Positions 1 through 12,931 of a stretch of 64,000 nt of DNA are shown here, one piece after another. The stretch is from assembly GCA_034440575.1 (NCBI GenBank), contig JAOTOL010001475.1:248001-312000 (forward strand), read 5' to 3'. The stretch's first letter is position 1; every line of letters starts with the position of its first letter. Source of the stretch: Imbricaverruca yamaguchii. Taxonomy: Eukaryota > Arthropoda > Thecostraca > Neoverrucidae. The translations under genes and the position numbers were made by a program. The notes under the pieces are model-generated. The model worked only from the letters and a program-made list of their open reading frames with translations. It was not told where the DNA came from and did not search any database.

Positions 1-796
1 AGCTAGCACGCTGGGGAAGCCGTGTTTGCCATCCTTAATCCCTCTGAATCCATCCGAATATTCGTGTGTGATTGGTGGACGGGCATTCAAACATTTCGGC
101 AGTCCGGGATGTTTGTATTTCGAAGCCAACTTTGAAGTAGTTTATAACGTGGTATTGCTTTTTAACTTCAATTGGCCATTTACAAATTGTTGCCAGAAAG
201 TTTGGGATGAACACTGGCAGATTGGAAGGACAATTTACAAGCTGGGGATGCCCTTGTGCCTCAGGTGTAGGCCATTTTCCACCTAAACAGATGAGCACAT
301 TATTCGCGCTTGGCACGTACCAATTAAATCCCGGCTGCGGCAGCAGTGGAGACTGGCACCGTTTTCGGGATTCCACCATGCTTTCCCTGGCGATGGCATG
401 ACGTCCACCGAGATGTACAGTCTCGTGTGACGAAGTTTCCGTCGGTGTTGCAGACTCCTGTCTCGTGCGACTGAGTTTCCGTCGATGTTGCAGACTCCTG
501 TCGGTGCTTACAAAGACAGCTGGGAGCATCGAACGTGGTGGTGGACTTGCCTAACTGATGGCTGGTTCTATGTCCGCTGATGGGTTTTGACACCACCAAT
601 CAGGATCTTCTGCATCACAGAAATGCCGTCATGCTAGCATGACGTTATTGCTGAAGTTTTTGAAGGTCAACTCACATCGCATGGAAGTGCCGGCGTAATG
701 ATACTGTCGGTGGCAGTGTTTGGAGCGACAGATTCGTCGTATTGCCCAATACGCTTGTGACGGAAGGCACGGTAACAATGCTTAATGCCATGTCTA
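1..796. other. No gene recognised
   Basis: A - strand frame of 164 codons (35-529) has no recognised domain. A 41-bp direct duplication (GTTTCCGTCG...GCAGACTCCTGTC) lies at about 415-510. Nothing else stands out. Confidence 0.6.
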
Positions 797-990
797 GGGT
801 CGCGGTTGCTCTGTCAGCAGGGCGTTGAACTCTTGGTAGCAGGGCGTTCAACTCCCGATCGTAAGATCGTGAGTTTGAATCCCATAACCGATTGGATTAC
901 CGACTCTGCCCGCAGTCCATCGGCGTGAGAGGCTGGCGACGCTATTATGACCCAGCAATTTCATGCGTCATAAAAGAGCCTAAGTTTCTC
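797..990 (+). mobile_element. Old SINE related to families A/B
   Basis: A decayed box B (GAGTTTGAATCCC) is followed by CATCGGCGTGAGAGGCTGGC and GACGCTATTATGAC, the body block shared by families A and B, and a CGTCATAAAA end. The 5' head is poorly preserved. Confidence 0.6.
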
Positions 991-3935
991 CGATCGCATG
1001 TATGCCGAGTGATACGTCTCAACCTGTCAATGTTATCAGATCAGTCGCGTAACAATGTCATCAGTGTTTTGAGCTGATTTGGGTTGATAAAGCGGATAAA
1101 TCGTTTTGTTGGCTCACAACCAGCTGGTCACATTGCCTCTCCTCGGCCCTACATAGAACATCTCGCAGGGGTTGCGCTGTCGGAGGCCGGACAATGACCG
1201 AGCGTCGAGGCGGCCTGTGCAGACATCGCCGGGTCTTCGCCGGCTGGTGTGGCGCTGGCCACGCAGTGCAGGTCAGTCTACAGTCTCCGACATCGTGACC
1301 GGTGTCAGGTGCATCATGTGTTGCCGAGAAAAGGCCAAAGATCGCAAATCTGATGAAAAAATGGAAACATATGAGCACCCCGCATAGCACATGTATATCA
1401 TATATCATATCATATTTATCATATGGGCACCCCGTATAATATATCAGGCACCCCGTCAGCCATGTTTTTTCTGGCGTATTTATGAGGGGGACTAGAATAA
1501 CACGTCCCAGGGTGAATTTAGCGACTGTAGTCGGGAAGCGTGTTCTACGCTCCGGGAGACGCACACAAATAGTACCATGACTATTAATGGTGTAGGAGGA
1601 CGGATAATGTCGGTAGTATTTTAGAGACCAACATTGCAGTATGTACCTATACATTTCTTAACACGATACAACTGGGTTCAAGGTCCCCCGGTCCCTCCCG
1701 TGTGTCCTCAGGCTACTATGATTTTGCTTTGTCTGGGGGAGGGAGACCGAATGAAAACCCAACTTGGCTGGCAGCTGGTTGCCCATTTGACAACTGGGGC
1801 GAGGCATAGGAATATCAGGATGCCCTTCATATCTCAGATTACCTTTCAACAAAGTGGAACGTCCCTACAAATGTCTAAGGTGCAATTTCTGGCTCTATAG
1901 TCAAGGTAAAGGTTTCCTTAACTTTTGGTTGGGCACGGATCCCACCACCCTTGCGTTTGTCCCACCAGCTTCTTGCTCTCTTAACCCGCGCTGTCTCTGT
2001 GTGGTCTTAAACCGCCCCCTAAGGTTTTCCGCCCATGGTGAAAGAACAGCGCGCGGCAGTGCGCCGAAAATTGGCATGCCTTTTCCCGTATCAATTTTGG
2101 ATGTATCAAAATTCTGAAGTCGGGTAATCTATGGTCAAAGAGTTAGTCTAGGTCAAGTGAGGTCACCTCCAAAAAGTTCAATCAATCGTCACGCTTTAGC
2201 GGATACAGATATTTTTGTTATGAGCTTTCGGCATTTGCTTATGTTTAGTGATGCAACAAATGCACAAAAAGAATGCTTCATTTTTTTTCAGGTTTTAATT
2301 ATCTGTTTTGCATATTGGACCATTAAAGCTCAAATACAAGATTCTGGCTAAAGTAAGCATGTTTTATTGGTGCAAGTTAACTTCGTACAACGTTTTTCAT
2401 TCCGCTCTACCCATTAGAAAAGGAATATTAGAGAAAACTTAAAAAATCAACATTTTGAAATTTTAAGAAATTATTTTTTGGTGGGCAAGAAATTTGATGG
2501 TCCTGGTCGATTCCGTTGACCTTTTCTGATTCCAAATAATTTTTTTTCTCATATTTCCCCCAAAATGAACTCCCCAGAGCCAAAAACATGATGCAATTCG
2601 TGAAAACCTAGGCACCCTAATGACCCCACTTATTGGGAATTTTGTTTTCGGGGGCGGTGTCGAGCTCTTTTCGTCGAGCGCTCTCCGATGACACGTCTTT
2701 TGTTCTCGTGCGACGCTTAGTTTGGAGATTAGGGGGGTTCTTATGAACCCCCCCCCCCCCGAGACGGTGTGTGAGGATCTGAACGGAGAGACGTATCGGA
2801 ACGGAGGGTTAACTTGCTTGAAACGCTGTGGGGTGGGACTCATCAACCAAATTGGCATACTTATTGCTTCGATCCATCGTTGGATACAGTGGCTCTCATA
2901 GGACGAAGTTCACTCAGATCACTCAGATACCAACCTAGCAGGCTAAGTTGTCCTCAATGTCTTGGCTACTTGCAAAAATTTGAAAAAGTGCATCAATGTC
3001 TAAGTGACCAAAATTATGTGTACATTTCTTCACAATAGTCTGCAAAGGCTGCCAATTTGATGCTCATGAAGGGTCTACTCTCGGGGGTTTGTAGGGCCCT
3101 TTTGCCTAGTGGCCACCATTGAACAATTTGGAAAATGCACTCTTATGCCCGTGGGAAAACCGGAAAAAGAATGCACTCTAATACATGTGCGAAAGTGTAC
3201 ATATCGCGTAAGCTGCGCCTTGATTTTCTTGTTCGGTGGTGACTGGAAGTTTATGGATTGGCAGCTCTAGAGTTAAAAACATTGGAGGAAAGACCCTCGA
3301 ATCAGCATAAAGTTAGGGATACTAGTATCGGAGGCTTGTGCTCACGCCGAATGTCGACTTTTTGCTTCTCAATGGTTGTACTCATCGAATGAGTGCTTTC
3401 CAACTGATTGAGACATCTCAGTTGGGGAAGGAAGAGGTGAAATTGGAAACTCGGGGACCATCCCTGCTGCTTCGTACGTGGCCGGGACGGGGACTTGCGA
3501 GAGCCTCTCCCGTCAGGTTTGTCTGGGATAGTGGCCGAACGAGCCGTCGCAGAAAAGGAAACTTTAAAAACCATATGATGCATTTTTCTGCGTGGTTTGT
3601 ATGGGTGCTGAATGCCATCAAGATTCAGTGACCTGTGGCTGGTCATAGAGGTTTATGTTGCGAAATGTTCGAAGTAACGACATTCGGAATGGTTGCAACA
3701 GATGGGTACTAAGCCGATTTATTTTGTTATTTCATGATGACAAATAACTGCTATCTGGACATTTTCGTTAAGGTCATAATTACTGGCATCAGGTTAGTTC
3801 AGTCTTCGCATTATTTTGTTTTAGTTGTACGTGGGGGACAAATTAAGCTTGGGGAACTTTGTAAATTAAGCTGATACAAACCCTGTTGAAAACGACGTTT
3901 GTATACATAGAATGAACACCTTACGCTTTCATCCT
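991..3935. other. Non-coding, AT-rich unique sequence
   Basis: Only short frames without recognisable motifs. A run of C at 2,749-2,760. Repeated TATCATAT near 1,395-1,430. Confidence 0.6.
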
Positions 3936-4126
3936 GGTTGGTTGGCTAGTTCTTGGTTTCACGACACGTCGACTGTTGTCATGTAGCCACGTCGACTGTT
4001 GTCATGTAGCGTCGCCAGTCTCTCACGCTGATTGGTCGCGGGCGAAGAGTAGCGACAGGTGAAACTCGAACCCACAACCTTTCGATTGTGAGACGAGCAA
4101 CTTACCCCTAGGTTACTCGTCCCCAT
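3936..4126 (-). mobile_element. tRNA-derived SINE, family A
   Basis: The reverse complement begins GGGGACGAGTAACCTAGGGG (box A region), has box B GGTTCGAGTT and the body block CGCGACCAATCAGCGTGAGA, and ends in an ACCAACC tail. It is flanked by the direct repeat GCTTTCATCCT (3925-3935 and 4127-4137), a target-site duplication. A roughly 32-bp part of the body (GTCGACTGTTGTCATGTAGC) is duplicated inside this copy. Confidence 0.9.
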
Positions 4127-4137
4127 GCTTTCATCCT

Positions 4138-7044
4138 AATGGTGTTCTTGATATCCGTTGGCGTTAACAGTAGTACATTGTTTCTTTGAATAATGTGTTG
4201 ATTATGCGTACGTTGCATAATGTCAGAAGTTAGTGATCTTTGGTGTTTTGCGAACCAGCAGGACATCCGCGTAGGTCCGGCACTAAACAAATTGCTTTAG
4301 GTAAGAAGACTGTGTGGCCCAATGGCGTAGGAGCGTATTGTGGCCAGCGGCCCCCAACTACATGCTTTCCATTAAACGTCCGTGGGGTGATGGTGTCCAA
4401 ATATTCAGGTCCCCGCCCATATTCCTGTTCCCATGTAATTATCTCCTCGTTTCAAAGGCGTCATCGAAATGGGTGGGAATTGAACACACCGTTTAAAAAA
4501 ATGACACCGGCAACAGGAAATGGATTATCCTGTTTGAGGCATTGCATTTTCGGGGTAGACCATAGTCCGGGAAGTTTCAATGCGGCATCAGAGTCGGGTA
4601 GTGCTCCCAGACAATAGGCCGGCGGCACTCGGCCAATCGCCAGCACTTACGGCCAATAGTGGTCTGGTGCTGACACGTTCTCCCATGCTGACCTGCGACG
4701 TGGAAGGCCTGGGTTCGGGCTGACTAGGACAAATACCCACTCTAATTTATGTGATTTTTATTTTTTAGGCTGTACCAGGTCAGTGGTATCAGCTTTGATA
4801 AAAGATAATGATTCCTCCCAATCTCTGTGAAATCGCGGGTGTTTAGCTTTGCATCGGCACCATTGGTTACTCCTATTCATGAACGGATGTTAACCGCTAT
4901 CTTCTGCTTAAGTCACCGGTTTCCCTCCGAAGCGTCCACATTGTGTCGCATCTAAAACGTCAACTTCAACAGCTAGTGATGTATTCCTTCGTACTTCATC
5001 TGGACATGACTCATGCGGTCGTTGCGCCCGTAAGCTACAACTAACCAACCGTACACGACTCCATGTCCTCTGCCTTGTGCGCCATGATGCTACGAACACG
5101 GTGTTATTCAAAGGCATTGGGACGCGTATCGTTAATATAAATCATGGGATTGCGTCTTAGTTATGGGCGCAAAGTGACCCTTGATGTCGACGCGCCCCTA
5201 AACTCCAATCCACCACCACCACGGGATTGCGTTTATTTGTGATCAGGCTCCAAAAACTACCAAGAGTACCTCGCAACAGAGCGCCTCGAGATCAGCCCTT
5301 TTGGATTCACGTGAGAGTTTACCCAAACAAACGGAGTGGTTCATCAAACAAACGGACTATTTCTACCATTCAAGAGTGGACTGTGACGTGCCGCACGTCC
5401 TGTCTCTGGCTGAATAGCCGGTGCAGCCGATACGCCCCGAAACTCCAATCGCGTCTTTCTGTCTAGTGTAGAACAAAACCTGGCGGGTATGACATTCGCC
5501 GTACTGCGGGTATGATATTCCCCTCACTCCAGATACGATGGCAATTTCCGCCCTGCAGCAGGTGGAAGTTCTGAACCGCCAGCGTTTGATGCTCTGGGCG
5601 CATAATAACTATGTCATGGGCGTCCCTCTGGACCCGGAGCCGCCACCACCACTTTGTACTCTCGGAGGTTGGTGGCAGTTCCGTGCATGTTGAGGAAAAT
5701 GTATCGTGCCCACGATGGTATTGCGGTCCCGGAGCTCGTTTGTTACGCAATGTACTCGAGAAGCTTCCACGCGCCTGAGGGGGCGGATTCCGCCCCTTAT
5801 AATCTCAAACTACCGAAGCTAAAAGCACTGAATATGGATGGTTGATGCACTTGCACTTGCTCGCCTTTGCATCCCTACAGTGGATATATTTGCCAACTGG
5901 CTTTAAAAAAATGGATTGGATACGCTGATCAATTTGCAACAATCACAGAATTTCCTTACAATATTCCTGCCCATTTATTCCAGACAGTTAAAAAACAAGA
6001 TGAGCGGATTCCGGCCAACCCCCCCCCCCCGGTGCGCATGTCAAGTCACAAAATAACGTCACCAGGAACCTGTTTCCTTTTGCCTCCACCCATTCCACAC
6101 AGATATTCACCCCTCAATCCATGTATAAGTGGAAAAGAGAAGACGTAATTGAGTATATCGTTGTTTCGAGTTATCAAGGTAGGTTCAACCGAACAAAATA
6201 TTCGTTTACGTTCATGGATATTAAGTGTCTGATAGCCCGTGTGCACGTGCGTCTTCCCACAGCTCTTTTTGTCCCTGGCGATGCGGCAGAATGTCTTGCC
6301 TCCACCGTGCGGGGCCAATTTCATCCCAGCTAGCAGTTTGTTTTTGTCTGGGCGAGGTAAGATGTGGCAATCGTCATGACTCACCTTCATCATTGAACAC
6401 TAAGAACGACTGAACGTCTTTTGGCTAAGCTCACCAGTCAATTAAAGGGATCAGTGTCGAGGTTCTTCCAGTCACATGGTCGCCTCCATAGTTGTATAAA
6501 TCCGGGCGTACACGTGATGCTTCGGGACTTGATGTAGATAATTCGCGTATCGAACAACTTAGTAACACCCTTGGTACTGCGACAATTAATATTGCTTGAC
6601 GAGCTCATTGTCAGTTTCGCAGAAATCGGTGATGAACGATGATATTGTTTTGGTGACACTCGTTACCTTTTTCTCCCCGCCATCTGTTTGAAGATAGTAT
6701 CCTCAACATTTCACCACCTATTTCCATGTATTTGGCATCCACGTGATCGGCGGCCACGACCGTTGCACGTAACATCTGTGTTAGTCTTGGTCTCCAGCTG
6801 GGATTTTATCAATATTGAAGCGTGAAATCGCATTTGTTTTACGACCAGATTCCGAAAGCTTTCGAAGAAGGGTGGCCGACTGCACCCGACATTGACATCT
6901 TTGATCTGACCTGGGAGATAAAAGCAGAGAGAAGAACGTTACCTGTAGCTTTTGAAGTTGGAGGATGAAGCCACATCTTGCCGTTTGCCGCATATCTATC
7001 CTGCTAAGAACAGAGGTTAGTTTGGGAAGGAAAATCCATGCCCC
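4138..7044. other. No gene recognised
   Basis: Short frames only. Possible decayed family D tails near 5,161-5,225 and 5,395-5,455. C run at 6,021. Confidence 0.55.
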
Positions 7045-7330
7045 GCCCCCCCCCCACGCCCACGCTGCGATGATATTACCGCGCTACGATAATTATGTAC
7101 TTTTGTATGGAGCTATATGGACGCCGCCCCGTGCTGCGAGGATACCATTGCGCTATGGAATTAAATACCGTCATATAGAGCTCTATACCCCGCCCCTCGC
7201 GCTGCGATAGTTATGCACCCTCGCACAGAGCTCTATAAACCCCACACCCGCGCTGCGAGTTATATACCCCCATATAAAACTCCATAAATCCCACCCCCAC
7301 GTTGTGACCATCATACCGCATCGCGAAGTG
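7045..7330. repeat. About 60-bp imperfect tandem repeat
   Basis: Four to five copies with GCTGCGA, ATAGAGCTCTATA and CCCGCCCC in the same order, strongly diverged. Confidence 0.7.
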
Positions 7331-7694
7331 GGATGGTTAGTATCCACGAGTGATAGTCTTGGACGTATACAAAATTTCGCAGTTATAAGCTAGCTTTTCT
7401 TCGCAACCTCCCTTCTGTGGGTAACTTTTTACGTATTCCTTGTTTTTCTCTGACTTCGTGTATGCTCAGTTTGCTCTTCCGTGTGTGTCGGTTTACACGA
7501 TCTGTATGTAAGTATTGCGAGGTAGATTTCAAACCTTTGACCTCCATTGCCCTCCGATATTAATCGGCAACTCATTTTGACATGTGGTGTTCTCATTTAT
7601 CTCATAATTGGGCAAAGTTCCCAGAAAAATGTAATTATTTAGTTATTTAGTTTAGTTGTTTACTTCAAAATTGTATGTCCACCCGAGGGGGGCC

Positions 7695-8070
7695 TGTACT
7701 GACACCTTTGTACCGCTGGCTGGATGATCCAATGTGTCTGTGCCTACACCTCTACCGCTGGAGGGATGGTCCGATGGGTCTGTACCGACACCGCTGGAGG
7801 CATGGTCCGGTGGGTCTGTACCGACACCGCTCTACCGCTGGAGGGACAGTCCGATGGGTCTGTACCGCTGGAGGGCTGGTTCGATGTGTGTACCGACACC
7901 GCTGGAGGGATGGTCCGATGGGTCTGTACCGCTGGAGGGCTGGTTCGATGTGTGTACCGACACCGCTGGAGGGATGGTCCGATGGGTCTGTACCGCTGGA
8001 GGGCTGGTTCGATGTGTGAACCGACACCGCTGGAGGGATGGTCCGATGGGTCTGTACCGCTGGAGGGAGG
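7695..8070. repeat. 30-bp minisatellite with 64-bp higher-order unit
   Basis: TACCGCTGGAGGGATGGTCC plus GATGGGTCTG alternates with a GGCTGGTTCGATGTGTGTAC form, giving a 64-bp repeat period over the right half. Confidence 0.88.
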
Positions 8071-8315
8071 GTCCCTTGACGTCAGACCCGGTGCCGTCCT
8101 GTGCCGGAGTCGATGTCTGCTAGATTCGGACGCGCCGTTGTTGCCGGTAGCTGCCGGTATTCGTCGCCGGTGCTATCGCTGGTGCTTGCATGGCTCTAAG
8201 CCCACAACACGCAGTTCGCTGGCTTGGCTGGGCAGCCGGCCGACGAACTGTGGTCGCGCGCTGCGGTCCGCGGGCTGGATCGAGGCCGAAGGCCGTCCTT
8301 ACCCTCTCCCCGTCT

Positions 8316-8479
8316 GGGGACGAGTAGTCTAGGGGTAAGTTGCCCCTCTCAGTCGAAAGGTTGCGAGTTCGAGTCTCACCTGTCGCTGCTCTTCGCCCGC
8401 GACCAATCGGCGTGAGAGATCGGCGACGCTACATGACTCAACGGTCGATGTGTCGTAAAACCAATAACCAACCAACCCG
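8316..8479 (+). mobile_element. tRNA-derived SINE, family A
   Basis: Starts GGGGACGAGTAGTCTAGGGG, with box B GGTTGCGAGTTCGAGTCTCA, the body GGCGTGAGAGATCGGCGACG and a CCAATAACCAACCAACC tail. The flanks CTCCCCGTCT (8306-8315) and CTCCTCGTCT (8480-8489) look like a target-site duplication with one mismatch. Confidence 0.92.
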
Positions 8480-8867
8480 CTCCTCGTCTGATGCAGTGCA
8501 GTGTATCGGCAGATAGATGGAGGAGAGGGTCTGGCGACGTGACGTGGTCGGAGGAGATGCTGGGCTCACGACAGGTACGCCACAGGCCTTGTTGCGAGCT
8601 ATCAGTAAGCGGTGTGATGGCCATATGTTCCGCTACAGGAGAGGTCCGGGCCCCTCCTATAATTATAGACCACAATAATAATTTTACTGGCTGGATCACA
8701 GCCAGTTCATTTCCGAGCACTTTGGTCGTTTCCACTACAAAGTCCGTGGCTAAGCCTATGGGGGGGGGGGATATCGTGAGACTGAAAGCGCCACATAAAT
8801 GCCTCCTTGGAGGGCGCGAATATCGCGAGGATATTCTGTCATTAATTTGTGGAAATAGTTCCTAAGT

Positions 8868-9010
8868 GGCCGCCCCAGAAGCTCGGTTAGAGTGCTGGCC
8901 TGCTCTGTTCTGGTCTCCCCTGTACTGGCAACACAGGGTTCGAGTCGCTTCGCGCGTTCGCATTTAGCCCACGGCCGGGAGCGTCGGTTGGCAGCTGGCC
9001 CAATAAGACC
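8868..9010 (+). mobile_element. Possible tRNA-derived SINE, unrelated family
   Basis: CAGAAGCTCGGTTAGAGTGC resembles box A, and ACAGGGTTCGAGTCGCTTCG resembles box B about 50 bp later. There is no clear tail or target-site duplication. Confidence 0.4.
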
Positions 9011-11576
9011 GGGGACGATCTACCTGGTGGCCGTGTCGGTGCGTTGACGGCGCGTTAAACTTTCGATAACAATTCTGCCGTTGAACTAGAATTCATAGGT
9101 CGGGTGGTGGGGCCAGGGTTCACGCAACAAGCTCTGCTTAGCAATAGAACCCTGGTTCCTAAAGCAACCCCAGTAACAACTCGGATTAAGTTCTTTTGAA
9201 AGTGCCATGCAAAATTCTTTCATTCCCCTCAATAAAAATATTTGGCATGTATTGAAAGAACAAGGTGGGAGTAAACAATGGTGCCCTTTTATTCATGAAA
9301 CTGCTTGATCGGATATATTTCATGATTCAGAATTAATCGTGTATTCAAAATATTATATTTGTGTTCACGGCTCAGGTGAAGTGAATGATGTACATTTGTG
9401 ACATGATGACATGATAACCCGCGCACGTCAGGGGGGGGGGGGGGCAGATATCTGCCCCCTGCGTTTTTTCTTTCTAATTTCCGCCAAACTAATCGGGTTA
9501 GCAAGGCCAAACCTCGCATGGCTATTGGTCTTCTCCACATATCCTCATACATTTTAAACCCTGGGTCATCTCAGGTCAGGTCACCAGGTCAGGCGAAGTG
9601 ACCCAACTACACTTGGAGTTCTAGGTGGCATAACTTCCACAAGAATTTAGCGATTGATTTCGAACTTATGACACGTCATGATCTCATCAGGGACCATAAT
9701 ATGTGTATCGGTTTTTTACTCGTAGCATTGACCTTAGGTAAGGCTGTGGTCATGGCTTCCCCATTATAGTGCTATAGTAAAATATACAAATGTCTCCTGG
9801 TTACATATTTGCTCTCAAGAATGATCTCACAACGGTTGTGGCATGTAGTTGGAAGCTATGCTCAATGTTACCGCTGACATTTTTGCTCAGTTACCTCACC
9901 AAGGTCATCTGAGGTCACCTGAGATCACTATACGTTTCTGCGCATATGTAAGTTAATTATTTGGGTTTTAGGGCGCATCAACTGCAGTGGTTATACAGCG
10001 CCCTGCGCAATGCATTGAGCTAGAAGGCTGAAATTAGTCATGCTTGCATCGCCAGGACGTGTCAATCGATACATTACATGCCCCCCCCCCTTGGCTATTT
10101 CGTGACCTTTACCTGAGGTCATAGTTTCGGTTGACCTGACGTTAAATCACACCGCCTATTGTCGATAGCACATTTTAAGGACTGTCGAATAGCGTTCGCT
10201 GTTTGTTTCTATCTGTTGCAGGTCCTGAGATATGTGTCGATATCTGAGAGTACCACCCGATCTGGCCAAATTTGAGCTATGATGGCCCAGTGACCTGAAT
10301 ATTGACCAGAACGAAAAAATAACCGAAACACTTTCGATAGAGCCTATCACCAGCTATCCAACGCCGTTTTCCGTTTGTCGCTAGCTAGCATAGTTCTAGA
10401 GATCTTAGGGGGCAGACATCTGCCCCCCGGACATGCGAAGTTGACGTGGATCGCCGGGCGTGCGAGTGTTCCCGCTGCTATCTCTGTCGAAAATACCCAT
10501 CATTAAGGATGCGGACTGCTGAGCGCCTAGCCTTGCCGTGATGTGTATAATTGAGCTGTGCATCAATTGGCACAAACTGTAGTGTGCGGCTCATTGGTAA
10601 CGTTCTGAGATGCCAGCCTTCGGAGTCTGGTCTCACGCCTCTAATCAGACTGACCGTGAAATCGCGCTAGTGCTGTCGTCCCCACGGCCATGCCAGCACT
10701 GAAGTCACAGCCAGGGATATTTGTTATGCCTCAACAACGTGGCGTAGCTCAACTCCCGCATGGAGGACCATCCGGAGGAATGACTGACAGAACGGCTCCT
10801 CGTCACACTTCGGAAACGAAGGTATTTATTGGCACGAAATTTCCAATGCGCAGATTGGGCAATCCTGTGTGTTGGTGTCGGCCAGGTCATTTCGAGAGAA
10901 TCGAGGAAAGTTTCAAGATTTGCTGCTTTCGGGACTGTCTACCCGTTTTGATCAGACTCTACCTTGAATGGTTCAAGCCGCACCATTGTTTCCCAGATAT
11001 CAGTTATCAGATACCAAAGATACCGGCTATGTGCTGTAACTTCTCTCGATGCCACTACACGCATGTGGACAGTAGTCGGTATTAGCTGGATCGGGGTCAT
11101 AGGTATTGATTTTGAGATCCCGATGCCTCTGAAGGATACCGGCTAAGCTGGTTGGTTATTTTCACTGGTGAACGCACCGACCATCGTGGCCAGTTAGCGG
11201 GCAATCGCCCGAACTTTTCACTCGCTAATCCAAATCAGTTTAATGTGCAGAATGGTGAAAATCGGTGTTTGGCGCCAGCTTTTTCCAAGCCATCTCGGGA
11301 AAGAGTTCAGTTGAATTCCTGCCATCCAAGAAATCGAGCTGACCGAATTCGTTGATCCTGAAACGAATCTCGCCGGCTGTTTTGTTGCTGCATGTCAAGG
11401 GCAACCGCTATGGATGTGCTGGATATTTGACCTGGGATCGTGATATGCGGAACTCCAGTCTCATCGTGTCCACTTGGCTGATTGGGTGCGAGAGCTGGCT
11501 CTGCCCACGCGGCTCGTTGAAAAGGCTCTTCATGCTCAAAAGTGTCGCATGTCGTTTGGAAACTGAGCATGTGTTA
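9011..11576. other. No gene recognised; two G-tract palindromes
   Basis: Unique sequence with GGGGGCAGATATCTGCCCCC near 9,430-9,460 and GGGGGCAGACATCTGCCCCC near 10,408-10,428. A 131-codon frame at 10,690-11,085 has no recognisable features. Confidence 0.55.
9952..10003 (-). mobile_element. Family D retroposon tail
   Basis: The - strand reads GGGCGCTGTATAACCACTGC then AGTTGATGCGCCCTAAAACC, almost the same 50 bp as at 30,340. No duplication is visible at its ends. Confidence 0.75.
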
Positions 11577-11780
11577 ATCAGTGGCGTATCCAGGATTTGG
11601 TTCAGGGGAGAGGGACGGCCATCTAAAGAGGGTTTCTTCCATGCTTCTAGCCCGTTGACACACCCAAAAACCCTAATAAACAAACATATTTCTACCCCAG
11701 AGAGGGACCATCAGTATTTTTCCTACTCCTAAATGCATGTCCATCTGTCAGGGAACCCCTACACCCCAGTCTCAGGCGCC
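11577..11780. mobile_element. Possible fragment of a related DNA element
   Basis: CAGTGGCGTATCCAGGATTT resembles the terminal sequence of short non-autonomous DNA transposons and the left end at 13,711 (CCAGGATTT). The other end is not defined. Confidence 0.3.
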
Positions 11781-11997
11781 CTGTGTGCACCAGTGGCCTG
11801 GTTTGTTCCTCTCAGCTGTTCGGGACACTTTTCAGCTTACATGAACGTTCCAGCTCTGTTGTCTTCATTGTCCTTGCCGGCCCTCAAGGTGGAAGATTTT
11901 ATGTCTCCTTGACCACCATTTCCACACCATGTTGGACGCATTTAAAGTTCCTTCTAATTATATATTTGTCAGGTCTCCTGAGCCTGACAGGCCTCGG

Positions 11998-12125
11998 AAC
12001 TGCCAGGGGTGGGATGTCCCTTCGTCCCTCCCCTTGGCTAACCGCCAGGGGTGGGATGTCCCTTCGTCCCTCCCCCTTGTCTAACCGCCAGGGATGGGAT
12101 GCCCCTTCGTCCCTCTCCCCTTGAC
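11998..12125. repeat. 43-bp tandem repeat, three copies
   Basis: CCGCCAGGGGTGGGATGTCC followed by CTTCGTCCCTCCCCTTGGCT, three direct copies. Confidence 0.9.
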
Positions 12126-12655
12126 TATGCCACTCTCATTAGTAACGAATATGTAATGTTTGTCCAAGTCTGTCGATCCTTTTTGTTGGGACACATAGGC
12201 TTGTTCAGTTTTGAATTTGTCTCTCAAATGACCGGGTCTGACCATGTGGTCGGACTATGTGGTCGGACCATGTGGTTTGATTATGTCCACGGCGACTCGC
12301 CGGCCGGCAATTATCGACTGTCTGGGCCATAGTCGAAGGAGGCGATGTTTGATCAGCTATCGTTTACACCTGGTCTGATGTATCTAGCCATTGTCCGGGC
12401 CTAAGATCTCTGACAGTAGTCGAGATACCGGAGCGTGCACACTGCCCGGACGCGAAGGCCGTCCCCAGCTGCTTCGCCGCAGTCATTGGTGTCTCTCCAC
12501 GGGCTGGGGTGGCAGGCTGGTCGCAATAAGCGGGCAGTGTACACCCTCCGGCAGCACAACCCTCGTCGCGGTGTACACCCTCCTGCAGTACAACCCTCGT
12601 CGCGTATGGGTTCTGGGCGATGGCTAGATGGCGCAAACTATGTGCAAACAACGCG

Positions 12656-12735
<80 letters not shown>
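12656..12735. repeat. (AT)n microsatellite
   Basis: About 40 uninterrupted AT dinucleotides, self-complementary and likely length-variable. Confidence 0.98.
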
Positions 12736-12737
<2 letters not shown>

Positions 12738-12860
12738 CAGCGCTCCGCGACGGTCCTGCCTTCCTGTGGGCCGTCAGGGAGAAATATGTTCGCATGTGTT
12801 ATGCAAACTACCCTCGACTTCATCATGCATCACGCATTTTGTCACACATCGTCTCCGCAG

Positions 12861-12931
12861 ACCGGGTCCGGGACGCTGAACTCCCAGCCCCATTTCGCTA
12901 CGGCCGGTTCCATGTGCACGTGCGGCTGAAG
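12861..12931 (+). CDS. Candidate isolated exon, unrecognised
   Basis: A 71-bp segment flanked by ATCGTCTCCGCAG (acceptor) and AAG followed by GTAAGC (strong donor). In one frame it reads RVRDAELPAPFRYGRFHVHV then RLK, with GC-rich third codon positions. A second frame is also open until TGA at the end. It follows the AT microsatellite at 12,656-12,735 and has no recognised partner exons within reach. It could be an exon of an unseen + strand gene or a chance match. Confidence 0.25.
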
